A stretch of DNA of 64,000 nt from Cohnella endophytica (GTDB lineage Bacteria; Bacillota; Bacilli; Paenibacillales; Paenibacillaceae), in NCBI RefSeq assembly GCF_003628305.1, contig NZ_RBZM01000007.1:124001-188000 (forward strand), in the 5' to 3' direction. Position numbers and translations under genes: made by a program. This document shows positions 1 to 8,499 of this stretch, piece by piece. Numbering within the stretch: position 1 is the stretch's first letter; each line of letters begins with the position of its first letter. The notes below the pieces were generated by a model that saw nothing but the letters and a program-made list of their open reading frames with translations, was not told the DNA's origin and did no database searches.

Positions 1-873
1 CAGGCCGCGGCCGCGCATGGCATTCGTGCGTACGCCGATTACCGGGAAATGATCGAAACGGAACGACCGGCTGTCGTCGTTATTACGCTGCCGCATTATT
101 TGCATAAAGACGCTGCCATCTGGTGCGCTGCCCAGGGCTGCCATATCATGCTCGAAAAACCGATGGCGATCGATGCTTCGGAGTGCGACGAGATCAGCAG
201 GGCGGTCAGCGAGAATCGGATTAAACTCATGGTATGCCATACGCAGCATTATTTTGCCGAGAACATCTTGGCCAAAGCGATTATTCAGAGCGGACGGCTC
301 GGAGATCTAGTGATGATCAATGACGTGCGCTATGTGAATTATTACACGGATACCCGGCCGAATTGGTTTTTCGAGCGTGCCAAATCAGGCGGCGGAATCG
401 CGATGAACCTGGGCTCGCATGCCATCGACAAGATCCAGTGGTTGACGAATAGCAAGATCGCGCAAGTGAAAGCTTCCGTCAGCCATTACGGAACGAAGGG
501 CGATATTGAGGGCAGCGTTACGGCCTATGTCCGAACGAACACGGGAATCCCTTGCACGATCAGCCAGAGCGGATACGGCGGCGTAAATAGGGACGAGACG
601 GAAATGGTCTTTACTAAAGGGATGCTGAAGCTGCGAACCGGAGTAGATCTATGGATCAGCGAATCCGGCGAATACCGCCGCATGGAAGTAAGCGAAGCGG
701 CAAAGCCGTTCGTCCTTCAGTTTAGGGATTTGCTGGACAGTATCCGGCAGGGTACGGATCCCGAATGTTCCTGCGATTACGGTAAAAGCGTTATATCCGC
801 CGTCAGGGCGATATATGAGTCCGATCGAAGCGGACAGGAAGTCATCGTACATCAGGAGTCAGGGGGGATTTGA
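1..873 (+). CDS. Gfo/Idh/MocA family oxidoreductase, 5' end outside window
   Basis: The frame is open from the first base, so the N-terminal Rossmann glycine motif lies outside the window; 290 residues are visible. The fragment keeps the family hallmark EKP (in CHIMLEKPMAI), which closes the nicotinamide pocket, and the C-terminal alpha/beta domain with GGGIAMNLGSHAID, the usual substrate-binding His/Asp helix. Such enzymes are cytoplasmic NAD(P)-dependent dehydrogenases of sugars, inositols and their derivatives. The stop precedes the next start by one base, so the two genes are translationally linked. It is the first of five family members in 9.6 kb. The exact substrate cannot be read from the sequence. 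Confidence 0.88.
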   Translation, partial: QAAAAHGIRAYADYREMIETERPAVVVITLPHYLHKDAAIWCAAQGCHIMLEKPMAIDASECDEISRAVSENRIKLMVCHTQHYFAENILAKAIIQSGRLGDLVMINDVRYVNYYTDTRPNWFFERAKSGGGIAMNLGSHAIDKIQWLTNSKIAQVKASVSHYGTKGDIEGSVTAYVRTNTGIPCTISQSGYGGVNRDETEMVFTKGMLKLRTGVDLWISESGEYRRMEVSEAAKPFVLQFRDLLDSIRQGTDPECSCDYGKSVISAVRAIYESDRSGQEVIVHQESGGI

Positions 874-874
874 G

Positions 875-3526
875 GTGTTGAACAGCGACTTGATCGCGTA
901 TTTGCAGCCGGCGCCCAGTCTTTTCGATGCGTTGGAGTGGCGCGACGTTACCGGTCGGATCACGGATATCCGCGCGGATCGGTATACCTTGCGCTTGAGC
1001 GCGGTTCTAACGCCCGGTCTCTATCGATGCCGACTGCAAACGGAAGACGGCGCTTTTGACATGGAGACGGCCATGATGCCGATGGTACGCGTGCCCGATG
1101 GAAAGTTGGATCCCGTAGGTCCCTGGGATTTCGATCATATCAACAGCGTCATGGCGATGCCCATGGCCAGAACTTATGTGAACGGCAGATTGGTAGGCGG
1201 CATGTGGTTCGACATGCCCGGTCCCGAAGATATCGAGCGAAGCCGGTTGAACGCCGACTTCGGATTTGAAGCCGAAGCCGGCGTAACCGAATTGACGCTC
1301 GAATTCGTGGAACGCGATCGGGATCGCATCGATTGGCCGCGCGTTAAGTTCATCGAAATCCGCGAGGACGAACGTGCTTTCCGCGAGCTCGCGCCTCTCA
1401 GTAAGCACCGCCCTCGTATCTATATGAATCCGGAAGAAGCAGATCTGTCGCGCGACCACCTAGCCGACAGCCTCGCATTCCGAACATTGATCGAGCGCAT
1501 TAATAACGGGGCGCAGGGAACCGTCGACTTCGACCTGGTCTGTTTTGCGTACCTGATGACGAAAGACGCCGACATCGGCGAGACGATCCGAACGAAGGTC
1601 GTCGAGCTCTGCCGCCTGCCGACCTGGTCGGGGAAACCGGACCCGCTCGTAATGGGAGGCGAGAACGATCGCGGCATTGCCCTGAAGCTGTATATGATCG
1701 GGCTCGCCTGGGACTGGTGCGCGAGCTTGTTTGCACCGGACGAGCAAACGCTCATCAAAGGAAAAGTCGAAGAATATATTCGCAAATTGTATGAGTTCAC
1801 CGTTCTGCAGCGGGCCTATATGGGTTGTCCGACGCCCGATCCGCATTCGCTCGGCACGTGGAACGGTACGGCAATAGCCTGCATGGCGTTCTATGAAGAT
1901 CTCGAGGTGGCCCGTAAAGCCCTTCCATTTTTCCATGGCTTGTTTACTGACAGCCTTCAAGTATTCCCGCAAGACGGCAAGAACGTCTGGGTTACGTATT
2001 TTCCGTTTCACTTGATTCGTTATTTGGCTGCCGCGCATACCTTCGGCGGGATGCGTCCGGAGCTTCAGGAAAGCTCTTTCTTGGATCGGCTCGGCAACGC
2101 GATGCTTGCTTCTTTCCGAGCGCCGAACAGCCAAGAATTGCAACGTGGATTGCGCACGCGAGAACATCGCTACTTGTCGTCGTTCTTGAATCGGTTTCAT
2201 CCGACGCCGGGCATTTCATCTATATATGAAACCTTCGTGGATCAGGAACGCCGTTCGGCCGGCGACGTCGATCTCGGCTTATTCGACTTTCTCTTCGCGC
2301 CTCGTTTCGATGTTGCGCCTGCGCCGTTCCCGAGTGCTCCCTTTTTTGCTAAAGACATCGGCTCTGTTACATTCGCTTCGTCCGGAGGCATTGCCGGAGC
2401 GTTCACTGCCGGCTTAAAAGCGGGCCGTTCGGTAAGTTTCCATATTCAATCGCATAACCGCGAATTTCCGCCGTCCATGGGCGGCATTCAGCTTAGCGTG
2501 GACGGCAGTCCCGTTCTGGTGGAAATCAACTCGTACGGATTGGATAGCTCGTTAGGCAATACGATGTGCTTCGACGATGGGGGCAGCTATACGCAAGGAC
2601 AGTATCTGAACGGGAACGCCGGACCGGAAAAAAGCTCGTATATACGCCGGTGCCTGATCGGAGAACGGTTCATCTACGCGCATGCCGTCATCAAGAGCGA
2701 ATTGCATCCCAGACATCATGTGAAGCGCGCCGAACGGATCGTTGTCGTGGATCTCCGAACCGGAGCGATCGTGGTGTCCGATTCGTTCGAGGGGGACCAG
2801 CCGCTCCTATTCGCCACGCACTTGCATTGTTCCGGCTCCGTCAAGGATCTCGGGGAAGGCCGGTTCCGGCTTACGGGCGGACAAGCCAACCTCATCGCGG
2901 GCATCAAGGACGGCGATAAGGGCTTGAGCGATGAAGAGAAGGGCGAAGTGTTCGTCACGGTATTGAACGGACTGAACGGACAGACGGTTAGGATCGAGGA
3001 TCCGATTTGGCATCCCACCTACATCTACGGCTTGAACGGCAAAGACGACAAGCAGGATATCCGGTTCGGCCGCTTCCCGCATTATAAACGCTGGCGCCTT
3101 GAATATGAGTCGCAAGTTAGGGAAGGCGACTTCCTATACGCCATAACTAGTAATCCCGGCGAAGTCGCCGCGGAAGACGGCGTAATCTCGTTCAAAGACA
3201 ACGCCACGTTTCAGGTTGGCAATCATCGGATCATCGGGCAGTCAGGCTGTGAAATTCAGGCTGAAGCGGTTATTTCGGAAGCGGAGAATCAAAGGTTGAC
3301 GCTGCTCGGCACGCGGGCATTTCGCCAAGGGGACCGATCGTTGACGTTCGCGATTCCCGTGGATATCGAGCTGGAGCTTGCGGAGGACGGTTTCCGAGGG
3401 ACGATATTTGCTTCGACCAGCCGTTGCCTTGAAGCGGCAGCAGGTACGCAGGTAAGCGAATGGCAACACGTTCCTTTTCATGCTCGCAGTCACAGCCCTT
3501 GGCAAGCCTCTTTCCGTAACGACTGA
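875..3526 (+). CDS. Heparinase II/III-like polysaccharide lyase, cytoplasmic
   Basis: About 883 residues. An N-terminal beta-rich jelly-roll-like part (about 1-190) is followed by an alpha-helical region (about 200-500) typical of an alpha/alpha toroid, then a C-terminal beta-sandwich (about 510-880) opening with FASSGGIAGAFTAG and containing THLHCSGS. This order is that of heparinase II/III-type lyases, which cleave uronic-acid polysaccharides by beta-elimination. No signal peptide is seen, so an imported oligosaccharide is the likely substrate. An in-frame ATG at 815 exists, but it lies deep in the preceding gene. GTG at 875 sits 7 bases after AGGGGGG and is preferred; TTG at 878 is also possible. 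Similarity is distant, so the reaction is inferred. Confidence 0.7.
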   Translation: MLNSDLIAYLQPAPSLFDALEWRDVTGRITDIRADRYTLRLSAVLTPGLYRCRLQTEDGAFDMETAMMPMVRVPDGKLDPVGPWDFDHINSVMAMPMARTYVNGRLVGGMWFDMPGPEDIERSRLNADFGFEAEAGVTELTLEFVERDRDRIDWPRVKFIEIREDERAFRELAPLSKHRPRIYMNPEEADLSRDHLADSLAFRTLIERINNGAQGTVDFDLVCFAYLMTKDADIGETIRTKVVELCRLPTWSGKPDPLVMGGENDRGIALKLYMIGLAWDWCASLFAPDEQTLIKGKVEEYIRKLYEFTVLQRAYMGCPTPDPHSLGTWNGTAIACMAFYEDLEVARKALPFFHGLFTDSLQVFPQDGKNVWVTYFPFHLIRYLAAAHTFGGMRPELQESSFLDRLGNAMLASFRAPNSQELQRGLRTREHRYLSSFLNRFHPTPGISSIYETFVDQERRSAGDVDLGLFDFLFAPRFDVAPAPFPSAPFFAKDIGSVTFASSGGIAGAFTAGLKAGRSVSFHIQSHNREFPPSMGGIQLSVDGSPVLVEINSYGLDSSLGNTMCFDDGGSYTQGQYLNGNAGPEKSSYIRRCLIGERFIYAHAVIKSELHPRHHVKRAERIVVVDLRTGAIVVSDSFEGDQPLLFATHLHCSGSVKDLGEGRFRLTGGQANLIAGIKDGDKGLSDEEKGEVFVTVLNGLNGQTVRIEDPIWHPTYIYGLNGKDDKQDIRFGRFPHYKRWRLEYESQVREGDFLYAITSNPGEVAAEDGVISFKDNATFQVGNHRIIGQSGCEIQAEAVISEAENQRLTLLGTRAFRQGDRSLTFAIPVDIELELAEDGFRGTIFASTSRCLEAAAGTQVSEWQHVPFHARSHSPWQASFRND

Positions 3527-3596
3527 GGCCGTCTCGGGAATTCTTCGGTGATTCATACTATTCATAATAAGTGCAGTAAAATGGGAGAGATCAAAG

Positions 3597-4598
3597 TTGA
3601 GAACCTTCAGAGCGGGGCTTATCGGTTGCGGTCAGAATGGAAGAGTCCATACGGAATGCGTCAGCCAGCTTGACGGGATGGATATGGTTGCTTTTTGCGA
3701 CGTCGATGAAGATAACGCCCGGAAATTGTTGAACGAATTCGGAGGCGAATATGCGACTCGGGATGTGGATCGGTTGTTCGGCGACGAAACGATCGACGCG
3801 ATTTATATTTCAACCTTGCACAACACTCATGCGGATTACTGCATCAGAGCGCTGGAAGCCGGAAAGCATGTGATGGTCGAGAAGCCTTTGGCGATGAGCG
3901 TAGAAGATTGTTTGCGCATAGACGATGCCGTCAGACGGACAGGAAAAAAGGTGATGACGGCCTTTAAGATGCGCTACTACGATATGCTGCTGAAAGCGAA
4001 GGAACTCATTCCCCAGCCCCTCCTGGTCAGTATGCAGATGATGGACAATAAATGGCCTATGGATATTTGGGCCAACGATCCGGAATTAGGCGGAGGCAAT
4101 GTCTTCTCCCAAGGATGCCACTCTGCCGATATACTGAGATTCATGGTGAACAAGGACCCGATTGAGGTGTTCGCGCTCGGCGGAAATTATTATCAGAACA
4201 ATGGCGTGGCGGACAACTTGACCGCGCTATTCCGCTTCGACGGCAACGTCTCCGGGAATTTAATACAAGGCGACTGCGACTGTCCGCCTTTCACCAGCAA
4301 GTTCTATATGCAGCTTTTTGCCGAGAACAAATCCGTTACGCTCTCGGACCGGTTGACGACGCTGACTTACAGCGAAGCAGGTAAAGAACCGGTTATTTTC
4401 CGCGGCAAGGAAACCGGCATGTTGGAAGAGAACAAAGCATTCATCGAGAGCCTAAGAACGGATTCGGAACCGCCAATCAATCACATGGACGGGCTCTATG
4501 CGACGCTAATGGTCCTGCAGGCGGTAGAATCGCTGAAGAGCGGGAAGCCGGAACCGATCCGATCCCTGATTCGGAATGATCAGGTTTTAACGCATTAA
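3597..4598 (+). CDS. Gfo/Idh/MocA family oxidoreductase
   Basis: 333 residues starting at TTG, placed by the GGGAGAG ribosome site just upstream; no better start exists in frame. The N-terminus has a classical dinucleotide loop, GLIGCGQNGRVH, and then FCDVDE, where an acidic residue after the second strand favours NAD(H). VEKP (about residue 97) and the later GGGNVFSQGCHSAD helix complete the family pattern. It lies about 70 bases after the lyase gene and is probably in the same operon. Substrate unknown; a sugar or cyclitol dehydrogenase acting with the neighbouring lyase is the simplest reading. Confidence 0.9.
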   Translation: MRTFRAGLIGCGQNGRVHTECVSQLDGMDMVAFCDVDEDNARKLLNEFGGEYATRDVDRLFGDETIDAIYISTLHNTHADYCIRALEAGKHVMVEKPLAMSVEDCLRIDDAVRRTGKKVMTAFKMRYYDMLLKAKELIPQPLLVSMQMMDNKWPMDIWANDPELGGGNVFSQGCHSADILRFMVNKDPIEVFALGGNYYQNNGVADNLTALFRFDGNVSGNLIQGDCDCPPFTSKFYMQLFAENKSVTLSDRLTTLTYSEAGKEPVIFRGKETGMLEENKAFIESLRTDSEPPINHMDGLYATLMVLQAVESLKSGKPEPIRSLIRNDQVLTH

Positions 4599-4645
4599 AC
4601 TAATGGGCAGCCAGCATGGACCCAGGCATGACAGGAGCGGGGCGC

Positions 4646-5620
4646 ATGAGCAACTACGTCAAAATCAGCACGCTCGGGAGTCGCAACTTTACCGTGGACG
4701 AGCAACTTGCGCCGGATGAAATCGTGGAACGGGTCATCGGACACCTGCAAGAAAAGCTGAGCCAGGTGTTGCCCGAACAACCGGACTTAATCGTTCTACC
4801 CGAATTTAGCGACATTCCGTTTAATCTTTACTTGTCGCCCGCCAAGACGCTCGCGTATTGTCGGGTTCGCGGAGCACGCATCCTGAACTGGTTTGCGGAC
4901 ATTGCGCGAAGGCACCGCTGCCATATTGCTTATCCTACGATTTGGGCGCAGGAAAATCAGCCCGCCAAAAATTCGATAACGTTATTGGATCGAAACGGTA
5001 CGGTGATCGGTGAATATAGCAAAAACCATCTGACATTGGGGGAGATGGAGGAATACGGGATGGCATGCGGCAAAGAAGCGCCTATCATCGCATGCGATTT
5101 TGGACGCGTCGCTTGCGTCGTCTGTTTCGATCTGAACTTCGATCGGTTGCGATTGCAATACGCGGCAGCGAAGCCGGATTTGATCCTCTTTTCTTCCATC
5201 TTTCACGGGGCGTTTATGCAGCAATATTGGGCCTATTCCTGCCGGGCGCACTTTGCGGGGGCGGTCGGCGGCGGACAGCCGAGCGCCGTTGTTTCGCCCG
5301 TTGGCGAAATTCTCGCGACGAGCACGAATTATTTCGATTACGTCACTACGACCGTTAATCTGGATTGCGCGGTCGTGCATCTCGATTACAACATGGAACG
5401 GCTGCGCGCGCTGAAATCCAAGCACGGATCAAAGGTCAAAATCGCCGATCCCGGCTATTTGGGCGCTGTCTTGATCTCCAGCGAAACGGATGAATGCACG
5501 ATACGGGATATGATGAAAGAGTTCGATATCGAGCTCCTTGATGATTATTTGACCCGGGCATTGGCTTGGCAAAGCGCACCGGAGCACATCAAGCATCCTG
5601 AAGACGGTGAGCCGCTATGA
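4646..5620 (+). CDS. Carbon-nitrogen hydrolase (nitrilase superfamily)
   Basis: 324 residues from ATG 4646, which lies 8 bases after AGGAG; an upstream ATG at 4616 has no ribosome site. The Glu-Lys-Cys triad is visible: Glu in VLPEFSD, Lys in YSKNHLTLGE and Cys in VACVVCFDLNFD. Members hydrolyse amides, nitriles or carbamoyl groups through a thioester. Its last four bases overlap the start of the next gene (ATGA), so it is translated as part of the sugar operon. A C-N hydrolase among sugar dehydrogenases suggests that the substrate carries an amide, N-acyl or N-carbamoyl group, but this is inference. Confidence 0.88.
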   Translation: MSNYVKISTLGSRNFTVDEQLAPDEIVERVIGHLQEKLSQVLPEQPDLIVLPEFSDIPFNLYLSPAKTLAYCRVRGARILNWFADIARRHRCHIAYPTIWAQENQPAKNSITLLDRNGTVIGEYSKNHLTLGEMEEYGMACGKEAPIIACDFGRVACVVCFDLNFDRLRLQYAAAKPDLILFSSIFHGAFMQQYWAYSCRAHFAGAVGGGQPSAVVSPVGEILATSTNYFDYVTTTVNLDCAVVHLDYNMERLRALKSKHGSKVKIADPGYLGAVLISSETDECTIRDMMKEFDIELLDDYLTRALAWQSAPEHIKHPEDGEPL

Positions 5621-6552
5621 AATCGTTGCGAATCGGGTTGGTAGACTTGGACACCTCCCATCCCGGCAGCTTCGTGCCGATCCTTCGGGCGTTCGGTCAC
5701 GAGGTTACGGGGGTATATGATAAGGGCGAGATCCATCCGCCGGGATATGCGGAGCAGTTCGCATCCGAGCATGGGGTCGGCAAGGTATTCGCGTCGTTGG
5801 AGGAAATGGCCGGTCAAGTCGACTTGGCTTTCATCCATAGCTGCGATTGGGACGTCCATGCCGATCGGGCTCTGCCCTTTATCCAAGCGGGGAAATCCGT
5901 ATTTATCGACAAGCCGTTGGCCGGCAACGTTCGCGATCTTCGGCGCTTCCGGGAATGGGCGGAACGGGGCGCCGTGATTACCGGTGGATCCGCATTGCGA
6001 TACGCGCAAGAAGTGCGGGAGTGGGCCGGCAAGTCCGCCTCTACCGATCCGTTCGTCTATGCGCTTGCCGGCTGCGGGAACGACGATTATTACTACGGCA
6101 TTCATGCCTTCACGATGCTCCACGGGTTGTTGGGTCCGGGCATCGAAAGCGCGCGGCACCTGGGGAGTTCGGGTCAGGACCAATACGAATTGACGTGGAC
6201 GGACGGTCGGCGCGGGATCGTGAACGTAGGCGCGACGGCTAAGCACCATCCCTTCTACGCCACGATGATTACCCAAGCGGAAGCGACGCATATTCAAGTG
6301 GACGGCAGCCGCTTGTATGAGTCGATGCTCGAGCAGGTATTGCCTTACTTGTGCGGAGAAGCGCCTGCTCCGGTCGCAATGGAAACTCTGATCGAGACCG
6401 AGCTGGCGGCGATTGCCGCCAAGTCGTCCAAAGCGCAAGGGGGGCGCCCCGTCGCATTGCGAAGCTTAACGCCCGAGCAGATCGGCTATGACGGCGCGGC
6501 TTTCGCGAGAGATTACCGTGAACGGAAGGCTTCATCGACGGGAATGCGATGA
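5617..6552 (+). CDS. Gfo/Idh/MocA-like oxidoreductase with unusual nucleotide loop
   Basis: 311 residues; ATG overlaps the stop of the upstream hydrolase. The fold is recognisable from the Rossmann strand pattern and from FIDKPLAGN (about residues 90-98), where DKP replaces the usual EKP. The N-terminal loop reads GLVDLDTSHPGSF instead of a GxGxxG motif, so cofactor binding may be altered or lost. The centre contains YYYGIHAFTMLHGLLG, an aromatic-rich form of the substrate helix. It may be a divergent dehydrogenase or a non-redox member such as an isomerase-like or partner subunit. Confidence 0.8.
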   Translation: MKSLRIGLVDLDTSHPGSFVPILRAFGHEVTGVYDKGEIHPPGYAEQFASEHGVGKVFASLEEMAGQVDLAFIHSCDWDVHADRALPFIQAGKSVFIDKPLAGNVRDLRRFREWAERGAVITGGSALRYAQEVREWAGKSASTDPFVYALAGCGNDDYYYGIHAFTMLHGLLGPGIESARHLGSSGQDQYELTWTDGRRGIVNVGATAKHHPFYATMITQAEATHIQVDGSRLYESMLEQVLPYLCGEAPAPVAMETLIETELAAIAAKSSKAQGGRPVALRSLTPEQIGYDGAAFARDYRERKASSTGMR

Positions 6553-6595
6553 ACGGCTCCCGTTCATAGGGGCAAACGACAAAGGAGGCCATGGC

Positions 6596-7612
6596 ATGAA
6601 GCCAATCGCGTTCGGTATTATCGGTTGCGAGCATGGTCATATCGGGATATTCATCGAGGAAATGCTGGCATTGGGACATGCATGCGTCGGCATCTATGAA
6701 CCTCGCAATGTCGGGCTGGCGTCGAGCATGGCCGAACAATACGGAGTTCCTCTCGTCGGCGACCTCGATCGATTGATGGCCGAGGACGTGAAGGTTATCG
6801 GCTGTGCCGCGATCAATAACGAGAAAATCGATGTGATCGAGCGCTGCGAGCGTTACGGCAAGCACGTCATGGTCGACAAACCGGCCGTGACGAATCGGAC
6901 GGGATACGAACGCTTGAAAGCCGTCGCGGACCGAGGAGAAATTCAAGTCGGCATGCTGCTGACGGAGCGCTTCCAACCAGCCATCCATACCCTGAAAAAG
7001 TTAATCGATCAAGGGGAATTGGGACGGCTGATCTCGATCGGGATGCGCAAGCCGCACTTGTTGCGTAAAGAGAACCGGCCGCCGTGGTTTTTCTCCAAGG
7101 AGCGCAACGGAGGCATCGTCATCGATCTTCTCGTCCACGATTTCGATCTGCTTCGCTGGTTGACCGGCGGCGATATCCTTCATATCGAAGGGATCGTCTC
7201 GAAGCACGGTCTGCCGGAGCATCCGGACTTCTATGATGCAGCCTCTCTGCAAGTGATCATGAACAACGGCATAATCGCCCAACTCTATGCCGATTGGCAC
7301 ACGCCCGAACGAAGCTGGACGTGGGGAGACGGCAGAATATTCGTCACCGGAACGGACGATGTCGCCGAGCTGCGATTGTCGGGGGATCCGTTTATGCCTA
7401 GCGGCGACGGTTCTTTACTTCTTCGCGCCACGCATGCAAAATCGCGGGTTCAGACGACGCTGGATATTCCGCTAACCGTTACCGAGGATTTTATGCGGCG
7501 CATTGAAGGCAACGTCTCGCTGCTGACCAGCGAAGATATTCTATTGGCCGCCAAAGCAACGATAGAGGCGGACGAGAGCGTGAGGTTCATCTCGTATCCA
7601 TTACGCGGCTAG
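6596..7612 (+). CDS. Gfo/Idh/MocA-like oxidoreductase
   Basis: 338 residues from ATG 6596, seven bases after a strong AAAGGAGG; the frame is open further upstream, but that part overlaps the previous gene and lacks a ribosome site. The dinucleotide loop is replaced by GIIGCEHGHIGIF, rich in His. VDKP (about residue 98) again has Asp for Glu. A GGIVIDLLVHDFDLLRWL helix supplies the His/Asp pair expected in the active site. It resembles the preceding gene in its atypical loop and DKP motif, so the two form a divergent subgroup within the cluster. Substrate unknown. Confidence 0.85.
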   Translation: MKPIAFGIIGCEHGHIGIFIEEMLALGHACVGIYEPRNVGLASSMAEQYGVPLVGDLDRLMAEDVKVIGCAAINNEKIDVIERCERYGKHVMVDKPAVTNRTGYERLKAVADRGEIQVGMLLTERFQPAIHTLKKLIDQGELGRLISIGMRKPHLLRKENRPPWFFSKERNGGIVIDLLVHDFDLLRWLTGGDILHIEGIVSKHGLPEHPDFYDAASLQVIMNNGIIAQLYADWHTPERSWTWGDGRIFVTGTDDVAELRLSGDPFMPSGDGSLLLRATHAKSRVQTTLDIPLTVTEDFMRRIEGNVSLLTSEDILLAAKATIEADESVRFISYPLRG

Positions 7613-7662
7613 ACGGGCCTATTCGCCAACCTAACTTCTAATCAAGGACGGTGCTTCTATCC

Positions 7663-8433
7663 ATGGTTAAACCAAAACTCGGCATTCAGCTTTACTCCGT
7701 GCGCGATATGTGCCAGAACGATTTCCTCGGCACGATCCGCCAAATCGCCGAAATCGGCTATCGAAACGCGGAGCTGGCCGGCATTTTCGGTCATGATCCG
7801 AAGGAAGTCCGCAAGACGCTTCAGGACAATGGCCTGAACGCGAACTCCGCGCATTTCGGCCTGAACCTGAAAGATCCAAAAGAAACGTCCGGCGTGCGCG
7901 ACCACGTGAAACGCCAAACGGAAATCGCGCTCGAGCTCGGCATCGAACGTTACGTCGTACCTTGGTATCCGCTCGCGGAAGCGCCGACGGAAGACGATGT
8001 GGCGCGATTCGCGGCGACATTGTCCGAAGCTTCGGACATCGTGACGTCGGCGGGCCTCGAATTCGGTTACCATAATCATGCGGTCGAGTTCAAGCAAGTG
8101 AACGGCAAAGCCGTCATCGACCACCTGATGGAGCGCCTGCCCAGGATGGGCGCCCAATTCGATCTCGGATGGGTGAAGCTCGGAGGCCAAGATCCGTCGG
8201 CTTACCTGCGGAAATACGCCGGCCGTGTATCTCTCGTGCATGCGAAAGATTTTACGGCGGACGGCGCCGATTCGGCAATCGGCCTCGGAATTGTGGATTG
8301 GGACTCCGCGCTTGCGGCAGCCGAGGAAATCGGCGTCGAGTACGTGATCGTAGAGCAGGAAGCCTATGAAGTATCGTCGCTCGAAAGCGCGAAGCGTAAT
8401 TTGGCGTGGTTTCGCGACCGCGGCTGGGCATAA
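7663..8433 (+). CDS. Sugar phosphate isomerase/epimerase family TIM-barrel protein
   Basis: 256 residues of the xylose-isomerase-like / AP-endonuclease-2 fold. Visible features are the start LGIQLYSVRD, the barrel strand GLEFGYHNHAVEF, AQFDLGWVKLGG and VSLVHAKDF, with Glu, Asp and His residues that bind a divalent metal in the family. The late VIVEQEAYE contributes the last metal-binding Glu. ATG 7663 follows AAGGACGG by 11 bases; GTG 7651 is too close to it. Such proteins act as isomerases, epimerases, keto-sugar hydratases or C-glycoside-cleaving subunits and often accompany Gfo/Idh/MocA enzymes. Confidence 0.87.
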   Translation: MVKPKLGIQLYSVRDMCQNDFLGTIRQIAEIGYRNAELAGIFGHDPKEVRKTLQDNGLNANSAHFGLNLKDPKETSGVRDHVKRQTEIALELGIERYVVPWYPLAEAPTEDDVARFAATLSEASDIVTSAGLEFGYHNHAVEFKQVNGKAVIDHLMERLPRMGAQFDLGWVKLGGQDPSAYLRKYAGRVSLVHAKDFTADGADSAIGLGIVDWDSALAAAEEIGVEYVIVEQEAYEVSSLESAKRNLAWFRDRGWA

Positions 8434-8499
8434 GCGAACCGTTAGTCGGTTTAAGTGAAATAATACGGCCGGATAGGGCCGGTTGGAGGTAACGTACTC

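Noticed and set aside
1007..2200. Minus-strand frames opposite the heparinase-like lyase
   Set aside because: High-GC shadow frames with no start signal and no family motifs.
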